Shown piece by piece: positions 45,812 to 54,828 of a stretch of DNA of 64,000 nt. Below the pieces are notes generated by a model. That model made no database searches. It was not told the DNA's origin and saw only the letters and a program-made list of their open reading frames with translations. The position numbers and the translations under genes are program-made. Location: NCBI GenBank assembly GCA_007449985.2, contig VIIQ02000252.1, forward strand, positions 1 through 64,000. The letters run 5' to 3'. Position 1 is the first letter of the stretch. The number at the start of each line of letters is the position of its first letter. Origin of the DNA: Desmodesmus armatus. Lineage: Eukaryota > Chlorophyta > Chlorophyceae > Sphaeropleales > Scenedesmaceae.

Positions 45812-48800
45812 AGACTTCTGTGTAGTGGAGCCCAGGAACCCCAAGCCAGGAGCGCCAGCACTCAGTAAGACAGGGCACACCTCCACGGTACTGGGCTTAT
45901 GTAAACTGCGTACATGGATTAGATGAGCTGCCACCTTGTGAATGTCTGAGAGCAGTTGGTCTGACCAAGATGTCAAGAGCCTGGTACCATTGTCCTTGCA
46001 CATGCACCTTGCACACCCACTTCAAGTGGCTTCAAGCATGCACATGTCATCTGCAACAGCAACCTCGTTTCCTAGGCTCCCTCATATGTTTCATTCAGTT
46101 TTTGATTAGAGCCTCTAATCAAGACACGGCGTGTCTGTGCGCTTGTACATGTGTATACACATTTGCAGTGATGTCAAGAGCCTGGTACCATTGTCCCTTG
46201 CACATGCACCTTGCACACCCACTTCAAGTGGCTTCAAGCATGCACATGTCATCTGCAACAGCAACCTCGTTTCCTAGGCTCCCTCATATGTTTCATTCAG
46301 TTTTTGATTAGAGCCTCTAATCAAGACACGGCGTGTCTGTGCGCTTGTACATGTGTATACACATTTGCAGTGATGTCAAGAGCCTGGTACCATTGTCCCT
46401 TGCACATGCACCTTGCACACCCACTTCAAGTGGCTTCAAGCATGCACATGTCATCTGCAACAGCAACCTCGTTTCCTAGGCTCCCTCATATGTTTCATTC
46501 AGTTTTTGATTAGAGCCTCTAATCAAGACACGGCGTGTCTGTGCGCTTGTACATGTGTATACACATTTGCAGTGATGTCAAGAGCCTGGTACCATTGTCC
46601 CTTGCACATGCACCTTGCACACCCACTTCAAGTGGCTTCAAGCATGCACATGTCATCTGCAACAGCAACCTCGTTTCCTAGGCTCCCTCATATGTTTCAT
46701 TCAGTTTTTGATTAGAGCCTCTAATCAAGACACGGCGTGTCTGTGCGCTTGTACATGTGTATACACATTTGCAGTGCTTATCCATGGCTTTGGTGCGTTT
46801 GGTGACCAGTGGCGCTTCAACCTGGGCCCACTGTCTGAGGCTGGATACACCGTGTATGCTCCCACACTGCCAGGCTTTGGCCGCAGTGAGAAGGCGGCAC
46901 TGCAGTACAGCCAGAACGCATGGTGAGGGGAGGGGGTGAGTGTAATATGGTTGTGGCAGGGACGGCACAGGCTGGAGGCTTCAAGCGGGAGGGGGGGGGG
47001 GAGGCTGTGGCCACCGTGTGTGACAGCCTAGGGGGGGGGGGGGTGCTGGGGGGGGGGGGGGGGCACTCACACTGCCAGGCTGGTGCAGCAGTGAAAAGGC
47101 GGCACTGCAGTACAGCCAGAACACATGGTGAGGAGTGGGTGATTGGGAGTGCGTTTTGGGGGGCATGATGTCTGGGTATACCTGGGTGTGTGTGTGGGAG
47201 AGGGGGGGGGGGGTGCCACAGTGCGTTCAGGATATGATGACGATGTCAAAACTGGAGTGGATGGGGGAAAACAGTGAACAGTGGGTTGCAACATACGATG
47301 ATGATTGATGCTTGTGGTGGCCATTGCACTACCAATGTGGTCAAATACTATCTGAGGCTCACTGAGCCATGGTGGTCAGTGGCGATGTGAAGACAGGCTT
47401 CACCGTTGTCAAGCAGTAGTGTGACTGAGCAGGCAAGCAGTAGAGTGATGATGGGGTGGTACTTGGCCCTGAAGTTGACAGCAGTGCAGCTGTGCTTTAG
47501 TGTGGTCGCTATGCAGTGACCACACTCAAGCACAGCTGTGCTGCTTTCAACTTTAGACCCAAGTCAACCAAGCACCGCCACACTGCTTGTATGTTTCTGA
47601 CAGCGTGCCAGGTCGTTCCCGACGTACCTCCGAGCAGAAAGCCATACCTTCAGGGACCCCCCCCCCCTTTACGAAGCCCCCCACCCCACCCCACCCCGAC
47701 CCCCCGTGCGCCTGTGTTTGTGTGCATTGTCCCCCCCTGCACGCCCCCAATAACAGCTTACACACTGTTTTTCGTTGGTGCGTGACTGGACGCACCCTCA
47801 CGAAAGTGTTTCTGGCTGCCATGATGCTTGTATCGCCTGTCACCAAGCTTTGTGTTACACACTGTACATGTCATTGTTTATCCCCTTGTGATGATGGGGG
47901 CCCCTGGGAATTGTGGGCTCAGGCTCACTTTACCACTCACCACCACCCTTGCCACCCATTGACATGCACCCCTGCCCAAATGCGCGACTTTGTGCTCCTG
48001 ATGAACGTGGATGGGGCACCCTTTGTCAGCCACAGTGGCTGCATGGGTTACGTCAACCCATGCACCCCCATCCTTTGCTGCCTGCCTCCCCTTCCTCCAT
48101 GAAACCGTCACTGACCCCCCCCCCCTCCCCCCGTTGTCCCCCCCCCCCCCCCCGGGCGTGACTTTGTGCTTGACTACAAGTCCTGGTGGATGCTTTGGGT
48201 CGCTTCTGGTCAGCGCCTCAACTCACTCAATCACTCAGGCCCCCCCCCTTACTCCCCCCCCCCCCTTGCTGCCCTCCATCATACAGGCGTGATTTTATTC
48301 GTGACTTCCTGGTAGGCGTTGTGGGCCGCCCCGCAGTGCTGGCAGGTAACTCCATTGGTGGTTTCATCAGTGCAAGCTGTGCAGCAGACTACCCTCAACT
48401 GGTGGCAGGACTGGCACTCGTCAACACGTGAGCCCTTGGGGGGGGGGGGGGGTACTGCAGCGAGCCTGCTAGGAAGGGGGGGGGGGGTACTGCAGCGAGC
48501 CTGCTAGGAAGGGGGGGGGGGTACTGCAGCGAGCCTGCTAGGAAGGGGGGGGGGTACTGCAGCGAGCCTGCTAGGAAGGGGGGGGGGTACTGCAGCGAGC
48601 CTGCTAGGAAGGGGGGGGGGGTACTGCAGCGAGCCTGCTAGGAAGGGGGGGGGGGTACTGCAGCGAGCCTGCTAGGAAGGGGGGGTGGGTACTGCAGCGA
48701 GCCTGCTAGGAAGGGGGGGGGGTACTGCAGCGAGCCTGCTAGGAAGGGGGGGGGGGGTACTGCAGCGAGCCTGCTAGGAAGGGGGGGGGGGTACTGCAGC

Positions 48801-51132
48801 GAGCCTGCTAGGAAGGGGGGGGGGGGTACTGCAGCGAGCCTGCTAGGAAGGGGGGGGGGCAGGTGGCATTGAATAGTATGTTGCAGTGGTCGCTCAGAGC
48901 AGTCCCAAGCTTGCAGAGGGTACACTACTACCCTACCCTCAGCTGGTGGCGGGACTGGCACTCGTTAACACGTGAGTGACAGGAGGAGCTCCAAGGTTGC
49001 GGAGTGGATGGAGTGTACTGGATTCATCTTGTGATAGTGCACTGGATTCATCTTGTAGTAGTTTGCTGATCCCCATGCTACCCACAGCTGGTGGCGGGAC
49101 TGGCAATTGTCCACATGTGAGCGACAAGCTGGAATGGAGAGTGATTTTGGGGGCGCCGAGGCGGGGAGGGGGGGGGGTGAGTGCGTTGCATCGGTGAGTT
49201 GGACCAGTCCAGAGCTTGTAGATAACAAGGTCCTACACTGCCATCAGCTTATGGCAGGTTCGGCACGTGAGCGGCAAGTAAAAATAGGGGGAGGTAAGAG
49301 GTGGGTGAGGTTGACTGGAGAGCAGCAGCTCACCCAGCTGTTGTCGACCTCCTATGGACTGTCGACAGGTGGTGGCCACCACAGCACTCATTATCGAGGG
49401 GGGGGGGCAGATGTCCTCCTCCACTGTGCTGCACCACTGGGCTGATGCCGCCGGCACAGTCTTTTTAGGTGACAAGTTGCCCTGCCGCAGCACGGTGCTG
49501 GCCCCCTCTCCCATGCATTCATCGTGCCACATGGTGCATTTGGTCCAGTGGTCAAATGCATAGTTAAGTGGTCCAATTATATCTCACATCACTGCCCCTG
49601 CTGCCCCCACCCCTGCTTCTGTGTCCCCTTGTTTGCAGAGCTGGCCCCATCACCCCTGGTGTAACTGAGGAGCAGGTAGCTGCCACCATGTCTGAGCTCC
49701 GCAAGCCCCCTCCAGCCTGGGTTGTGCAGCTGAGCACGTTTGGCCTGATGGCGTACCTTCAGAACAGCATTGGCAAGCAGCTCAAGTGGCTGTACCCCAC
49801 AAACCCACAGGCCGCTGACAAGTGGCTGGAGCAGGAGATATATAGGTGGGTGGGTTGTGGTTGTGGTGGTTGGGTATAGGATTGAGGTGGAGGAAGGGTG
49901 TGAGGGGAGTACAGTCAGAACAGCATTGGCAAGCAGATCAAGGGGCTGTACCCCACAAACCCATAGGCCGCTGATAAGTGGCTGGAGCAGGAGATTTATA
50001 GGTTTGTGGGTGTGTGGTGGTGTGTGGGTGTGTGTGGTGGGGGGGGGGGGAGGAGGAGGCGAGAGGTCGGCAGTGGGTAGGAGGGGGAAGGAGGGGGGGG
50101 GATGTGGGTGCTTTTGAGGGGGGGGGGACCCAGGGGGCGGTGAATATAGGGTAACAAGGGCGGAAGTGAGAGGGGTTGGAAGAGAGGGGTGCTGAGGAGG
50201 GGCCCGGGGGGGAGGGGGTCCCCATGGGGCGGGGGGGGGGGGGGGGGGGGGGCAAGGTAGAAGTGTGTGTGTGTGGTGTGTGGGGGGGGGGGGGTGAGTT
50301 TGGTGCGGGGGGGGGGGGGGGGGGGGGGGGGGCGCTCAGTCCGTGATGGCACTGCCACAGGCAGAGGCACCAGCATTGGTGCAGCCTATGCCTATGCCAG
50401 GCTGGCTCGTCTTGGTGTAGCTTGAGTGAAAGCTTTTTGTTGTCCGCGGTTGTGTCCCACTGGCTGTTTCGTGTGTTGCTGCAGGGCTGCGTGTGATGCT
50501 CGCTCTGCTGACGTGTTTGCCTCCGTCTTCTACCTGCCCAAGCCCCGCCCCCTCAACTACCTCATCAACAACCTCTGGAAAGGTGTGTGCGTGTTGTATG
50601 GCGGGGTGGCAAACATCTCAGCCTGGTGCCCCATGCATGATGCGTTTGTGTATGAAGGCAGCATTTAGTGGTGATCATGTGCTGGTGGTGTGGTGAGGTG
50701 TGTTGTGAGGTGACAGTGTGTGTTGTGCGAGCAGTGTGGGAAACAGCAAGCCAGCTGTGATCACCAACAAGTGTCAGCAGGATGCCAGCAAGACGCCGTC
50801 ATTCAAACATGCCTGCAATATTGGTGAAGCTCTTGACGAAATTCACTGCCTTCGTTGCCGTCATCATGTCACAGGTCCCACCAGCGTTATCCAGGGTGTG
50901 TTGGACCCCCTGAACGATGCAAGGGGCAGGGCCAAGCAATTGGAGGATGAGTGCCCAGGGCTCAAGGTGTGGGCCATCGATGCGGGGCATTGCCTCATGA
51001 TGAGGCACCAGCAGAGGTGAACCAGGCTCTGCTGGAATTGTAGAGCAGATGGTGCTGCCGGCAGAAGGGCAGCAGCAGGAGGGGGCAGCTGCAAGCAGCA
51101 AGGTGCCTGCTAGGGCAATGGCCAGCAGCTGA
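38840..51132 (+). CDS. Photolyase-domain / alpha-beta-hydrolase fusion (At4g25290-like), probably plastid-targeted
   Basis: Fifteen exons: 38840-38968, 39055-39123, 39511-39652, 40778-40931, 41216-41439, 43289-43631, 43996-44142, 44343-44464, 45347-45552, 45814-45864, 46775-46922, 48287-48427, 49639-49845, 50485-50582, 50875 to about 51132; about 813 aa. The leader MQRQLLSGHAGGQHSARMGA looks like a transit peptide. The N-terminal half is the photolyase antenna-binding fold (ILVWFKHDLRVSDHPGLLAA; LRSDLRALGSDLVVV). The FAD-binding helical domain is not seen. The C-terminal half is an alpha/beta hydrolase: oxyanion loop LIHGFGAF, nucleophile elbow GNSIGG, acid SVIQGVLDPLND, histidine DAGHC. Plants have the same fusion; its reaction is unknown. 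Phases agree except at exon 6 entry and twice in exon 15, each fitting one missing base. As read, exon 15 stops at 51020. TGTAA occurs at 51357. Confidence 0.88.
39773..40369 (+). repeat. Four tandem copies of an exon end in the fusion gene
   Basis: Exon 39511-39652 ends SLYSPLALTPGGPA with splice site GTACGTG. The intron repeats this end with splice sites after 39812 (GTGCGCTT), 40020 (GTGCGCGG), 40212 (GTGCATGA) and 40369 (GTGCGCTG). The copies are 157-208 bp apart and each is followed by long G runs. Confidence 0.92.
40620..40690 (+). repeat. Copy of the exon 4 start in the fusion gene
   Basis: LRSDLRALEGDLVPVR precedes the exon proper (LRSDLRALGSDLVVVR at 40778) by about 160 bp. The intron before both is C-rich. 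Confidence 0.8.
41630..41699 (+). repeat. Copy of the exon 5 end in the fusion gene
   Basis: RKQRGQSFDPLSAPDSLTPL then PAG with GTGGGTG repeats the end of exon 41216-41439 (RKQRGQPLDPLPAPDSLTPL). A G run of over 20 bases follows. Confidence 0.9.
41940..43190 (+). repeat. Array of seven copies of the exon 6 start
   Basis: Exon 6 opens LEELSTLLADSLAAGPSG then RAAVHS. Related segments occur near 41950, 42132, 42315, 42474, 42683, 42905 and 43089, several with their own pyrimidine-rich acceptor ending TTTCAG. Some are frameshifted or cut short. The segments at 42474 and 42683 keep the frame set by exon 5. The last copy (43289) continues into the unique part of the exon but enters out of frame by one base. 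Confidence 0.88.
43716..43748. repeat. Perfect 16-bp hairpin in a fusion-gene intron
   Basis: AGGTCAAACTCTGCTT, one base, then its exact reverse complement. Short AT-rich repeats (GTTATAA, three times) and a second palindrome (ATGACATAAGTTATGTCAT) follow at 43750-43794. Confidence 0.9.
43873..43920 (+). repeat. Copy of the exon 7 start
   Basis: TGCAG acceptor, then AGDGARPSDLRLAFLT, repeating the opening of exon 43996-44142 (AGDGARPSDPRVAFLT) 123 bp upstream. Confidence 0.9.
44705..45225 (+). repeat. Three copies of the exon 9 start
   Basis: RALASHIPQEGDSNGGIAPA-type segments near 44708 (short, frameshifted), 44838 and 45093 precede the exon proper at 45347. The last two include the SSSVDEPVASASSSYEEG-like stretch. 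Confidence 0.9.
45737..45812 (+). repeat. (CTG)n tract forming a 3' splice site
   Basis: About 25 CTG units, broken once by CCTC, run straight into CTGCAG, the acceptor of the 51-bp exon 45814-45864. Confidence 0.9.
45970..46774 (+). repeat. Four near-identical 202-bp tandem repeats ending at a 3' splice site
   Basis: Units start ATGTCAAGAGCCTGG at 45970, 46171, 46373 and 46575 (periods 201, 202, 202). I see only a one-base difference among them. Each ends ACACATTTGCAGTG, so each carries the acceptor; the last one opens exon 46775 (LIHGFGAF). Confidence 0.97.
47080..47128 (+). repeat. Copy of the exon 11 end
   Basis: AAGGCGGCACTGCAGTACAG then CCAGAACACATGGTGAGG repeats the end and splice site of exon 46775-46922, 200 bp downstream. 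Confidence 0.9.
47440..47590. repeat. Imperfect foldback element in a fusion-gene intron
   Basis: AAGTTGACAGCAG...GCTGTGCTTTAGTGTGGTC (about 47471-47507) pairs with GACCACACTCAAGCACAGCT...CTTTCAACTT (about 47518-47553) with about five mismatches. Weaker pairing extends further outward. Confidence 0.7.
47980..48185 (+). repeat. Two short copies of the exon 12 start
   Basis: GCGCGACTTTGTGCTCCTGA near 47982 and GCGTGACTTTGTGCTTGACT near 48156 resemble the start of exon 48287 (GCGTGATTTTATTCGTGACT). The second is preceded by a long C run. Confidence 0.65.
48434..48860 (+). repeat. G-rich minisatellite in a fusion-gene intron
   Basis: About thirteen units of TACTGCAGCGAGCCTGCTAG then GAAGG and a G run of variable length (unit about 32-35 bp), starting just after the 5' splice site at 48428. 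Unit length differs only in the G run. Confidence 0.95.
48930..49117 (+). repeat. Two copies of the exon 12 end
   Basis: PQLVAGLALVNT with GTGAGTGA near 48934-48975, and QLVAGLAIVHM with GTGAGCGA near 49085-49122, repeat the end of exon 48287-48427 (PQLVAGLALVNT, GTGAGCCC). Confidence 0.85.
49915..50006 (+). repeat. Copy of the exon 13 end
   Basis: QNSIGKQIKGLYPTNP, then a stop, then the reading AADKWLEQEIYR with minor changes, followed by GTTTGTGG. It repeats the end of exon 49639-49845 about 150 bp downstream. Confidence 0.85.
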
Positions 51133-52566
51133 TAGGGGCTGAAATATACCTCTGCATTTTGTGGTGCAGATGGTGCTGCCGGCACAGGGGCGACATGGGG
51201 CAGCAGGAGGGGTTTGGTTGGAGCAAGTAAGGTGCCTGCAGGTGCAGTGGCCAGCAGCTCAGGTTTTTGCGTTCCTCTCTGCTGTGGCGGATGTTGTGCT
51301 GCTGTCCTTGGGCAGGTCTTGTCATGTTGTCAATGCGCTGTGGGTTGTGCCCTGACTGTAATGGCAATTGTGGTGTGCACAGATGACTCGTCGCGTGACA
51401 CGTTGTGGCCCTTACAGCGCATGGAGTTTCTGTGCTGTCACTTCACACAGGCTCAGTAAGCAGAGCTCTGCTATCAATCATTCAGTGATGTTTGAGAGGG
51501 TGGTGGGTATGGATGACCTTCTTGCGCTTTGCACTGAGCTGGTTGTATCCCTACCGTAGGAGTCAGCAACTGCTCGAGGTTCACAAGCAGAGCTGCACCT
51601 GCTTGTGTTCCCTGATGTGGCTCATTACGTTGTGGCCGTGGCAGCCTGGTACCTTGAAGGGATAACGTGTCAGTTGTCACAAATTCATCAATTGAATGGA
51701 AGGCATACAAATGTATGTTGAGTTATGTCGGTGGGCTGAAGTTGTCCACAGTACAAGTCTTATAGGCTACAAGCAGTGCTGCTTTGTAAGCTTGCAAGCG
51801 CCGAGAGCATATGCTGCCGGGACAGTGTGCAAATTGATTGTCCTCTTGGCGCACCACAGCATTTGCTGCCCCGGCATGTTGGCTGTGTTGACTCTGGGTC
51901 ATCAGTGCTGCAGTCGCTACAGCTTGAGTGGTGCTGCAAGTGACAGATTCTAGGCTATTGAATGTTAACTTAGTTGAAATGACAGGCAATTCACTAACAA
52001 TGTCTGTGTCGACGACCCTTGACACCAAATTCTGCACAGAATATCTGTGCAGAATTTCTTGCACTGCTTGGAGCAAGGCTGGCCGAGTGTGTATCCTTAG
52101 TAGTCATGCACGCACTGATGTAACGTTAGCAACACACCTTCCACAACATCATTACAGACTGATGCAACTGCAACTCAGTAGGAGGCTCCAGTAGGAGGCT
52201 CCAGTACCGCACCCGTGGTGGCACCATCATGCTGAAAGCATGAAAGGCCTGTGCATGTCCTCCTTGGAGTCCGTCCGAGAACCGTACATGTCCATGTTGC
52301 AGACACTACTTACTACAATACTATGCTACGGCACTAGCTACCCAAATGGCGCCCAGTACACCATAAACTGCCATGATTGGCACATGTGCACTCAAGAGAA
52401 ACTTACGCCCGGTACACCACCAACTGCCGTGATGGGCACATGCGCACTCAAGAGGAAGTTGACAGCCAACGGGATGCATGTGTACTGCACGCTGAGGCTT
52501 GACGGCCACAGCTGGGCACCCTGAAAGGTACCACAACGCAGCAAATGAGTCATGTGTAGGCATATG
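51133..52566. other. 3' flank of the fusion gene
   Basis: Near 51165-51262 the C-terminal coding stretch is partly duplicated (ATGGTGCTGCCGGCACAGG; AAGGTGCCTGCAGGTGCAGT). TGTAA at 51357-51361 is a candidate poly(A) signal. The rest shows no gene that I can support. Confidence 0.55.
52027..52057. repeat. Perfect 14-bp hairpin
   Basis: AAATTCTGCACAGA, ATA loop, TCTGTGCAGAATTT. Lies in the gene-poor stretch downstream of the fusion gene. Confidence 0.9.
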
Positions 52567-52668
52567 TCACTCTGCCAGTGCTGCAGCTGCCTGCTGTGCC
52601 ACCTCAGGGTTGCTGTGGTTACGGTGGTGCTGCAGTATTTGGCGCCACACGGGCTCATCCCCAGGATT
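52567..52668 (-). pseudogene. Orphan last exon of the F-box/LRR family
   Basis: After an acceptor TGATGTTGCAG the minus strand reads NPGDEPVWRQILQHHRNHSN then PEVAQQAAAALAE and a stop: 33 residues. The last exon of the family member at 59546-61629 has the same length and nearly the same sequence (PGDEPVWRQVLKHLLNHRDP). No LRR exons of its own lie upstream within 2 kb. It may be a relic of a deleted copy, or an alternative last exon for the gene at 55 kb. Confidence 0.65.
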
Positions 52669-54004
52669 CTGCAACATCAGCAAGTCATGATCACCAACAG
52701 CAGCAGCAGTGTCAGTGTGTTTGGTTACAGCGGATGTCGATGAGGTCATAACAGTAAGGATACTCGGTTCCTGTGACTACAGCACTCACTGAGATATGTG
52801 ATGTGTAGTGTTGTGCAAGTGAAGCAATGGCAAGGAAAATACATGGTAACAATTCAGACCACTACATAACCGTTAGCCGAGGGCCTCACACTGATGGGTA
52901 CTTGTAGTGCGAGGATTGTTACCGAGTTGTTTTGGACGACGCACACCACTTTGGGCGGCACATCCTTTCCAAGTGCATGACTCTGTCAGCACATTGACCT
53001 GAATCTGGCCCTTCACAGTGTATTGTACACACATGCGGGCTCAAACCTGACACACCTGCTGCAATTGCCACGGCTTGCTGCCACAACTGCTACCACAGGA
53101 CTGCTCCAACTGCTTCAACTGCTGCAACTCTCACATACTAACTGTGGGGCTCAGGCTGATCCGACTCTGCTAGGAATGACACAGCATTGCATGCATTTCT
53201 ACACCAAGCTGTGTCAGGCCTAGGCCTTCCCCCCCCCCCCCCCCAACCAGACAAGCCTGAGACCCACCAAATAGAAACCACACCAACCTCAAAGCCGCAC
53301 CTGCCAAGCCATACAGGCAACTGCACAAGACAGCCGGCCAAATGACTACACACAAACACACCAATCCGCAACAGCACAACGGGCGCAGGCAGGGACAGAG
53401 GGACAGGGCTGCAAACTGTGGCGGTAACACACGCAAAACAAGAGAAAGACAACAACCACCTGAAACTGCCAATTTGTTTTTGCAACAAACCTGCCTGAAT
53501 TTGTGCACTAGCTGGGCCACTTTGCAGCTTTGTGAGTTGGCCACCAACAGTGCAACGTTGCAGCATGGCCATGTACGAGAGTTTGACTGCCCCAGACACA
53601 GCACAACATATCATTACAAATTCAAGCAAATTTGACTTGAATTTGTCAGCCCCAACAGCCCTCAACTGGTGTTCAAGTGGTGTCCGGTGAGTTACAGAAA
53701 TGGCACTGCTGAACATCGATGCTCAGTGCTGCGCTTAGTGTCGGCAAGTGCTAATGTTGCACCACAGCGGGGCATCAGTGGCTACTGCAGTACTGCTGCT
53801 GTTTATCCAGGGCACCATGGTCACCGCCACAAACACATGGAACTTTACATAACAAGCTTGTTATCTCTCTCCTGCCCTTCATGAGCAGCACTGCAGAACC
53901 CAGATAATTTGTAAGCACGGCCACAACACCCACAAGGCACCCACAACACCCACAAGGCGTGTGACACGCAATGCAAGAGTCAACTCTAGCCACTGCACAT
54001 CTGC
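52669..54004. other. Gene-poor stretch
   Basis: Open frames on both strands around 53140-53720 lack known domains and mirror each other; I do not call a gene. A C run sits at 53230-53243. Confidence 0.4.
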
Positions 54005-54590
54005 TTGCAATGCGTCATGGTCGTTTGGGCAGAATGCATCCACACATACCATGTATGCACCCGGCTTATGTCGGGGAGACCCGGGTTCGAATCCCGGCCC
54101 ACCCACCGGCCCTCTAGGGGGGGTAATAATACCCCGAGCCAGGCTGCTGACCCGGGCAAGTGCAGTGATGGGAGAGGGATCCCCTGATGCTGATTACTGC
54201 CACAGAGGCAAAGGAAGGAATGGGTGCAGAATACAGCCGGAAAAGGCATGGAGCCCGCTATTGGGTGTGCTACCCTAGGGATTCAAGGTTCTCTCAGGTC
54301 GGGACTGAGGGGACTCTCCCAGCGGGTCAAGGGTGATACCTTACAGCATCCAATCTCCCATGTCGAACAACATCTCCAGCCTGAATTTCGGTGGGTTTAC
54401 ACGGCCCCCAGGTGTGCCCCTAAGGAGTGAGATGTGGCCACGAGTGCCGTTGCCCTAGACCCCAAGAGTGTTGGTGTGAAGAGCCGTCCTCAACGGACGC
54501 GAGGCCAATGGGAAGAAGTCCTATGGCGTTAAGAGACCAAGGGGGTGTCTCTGTATCTTTATCTTTATGTATGCAGATGCAGTAAACACA
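54005..54590 (+). mobile_element. Candidate tRNA-derived SINE
   Basis: The head contains a perfect RNA polymerase III box B, GGTTCGAATCC, within a T-arm-like stem CCGGG...CCCGG (54081-54097), and a box-A-like TGGTCGTTTGG near 54017. The body continues about 450 bp and ends in GTATCTTTATCTTTATGTAT (54552-54571), a short tandem tail of the kind seen on SINEs and LINEs. It is not an intact tRNA gene, since the 5' acceptor strand that would pair with CCCACCC is missing. Target-site duplications could not be settled by eye. Confidence 0.5.
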
Positions 54591-54828
54591 GGTTGGCAGC
54601 AGTGATGTACGACTACCAAACAACACACAACAACGCGGTCGATTGCCTTTGCAACTTGCCGTGTGCTCAGCAGCTCCTACTTACAACTCACTACCAGTAG
54701 CAAAGACATGCACGCAACAACATGGCAACCACTGCTGAGTCTGCTGCAGGTACAAGACACTGCAGCCCTCAACACGACATGCTGCTAGCTATACTACAGG
54801 CTAAGCTTCTTGGCTGCAGTGACTTGCT

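Noticed and set aside
45970..46774. Direct repeats that could suggest a CRISPR array
   Set aside because: The units are contiguous 202-bp tandem copies with no unique spacers, in a eukaryotic intron ending at a 3' splice site.
46211..46926. A repeated 100-residue protein on the plus strand
   Set aside because: It is the translation of the 202-bp intronic repeat; the real exon begins at 46775 in another context.
53138..53716. Open frame of 192 codons on the minus strand
   Set aside because: No recognisable domain; it starts and stops without gene context and overlaps a similarly open plus-strand frame.
54060..54110. A tRNA gene, from the perfect T-arm GGTTCGAATCC
   Set aside because: No matching 5' acceptor strand or anticodon arm upstream. 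A tRNA-derived SINE head fits better.
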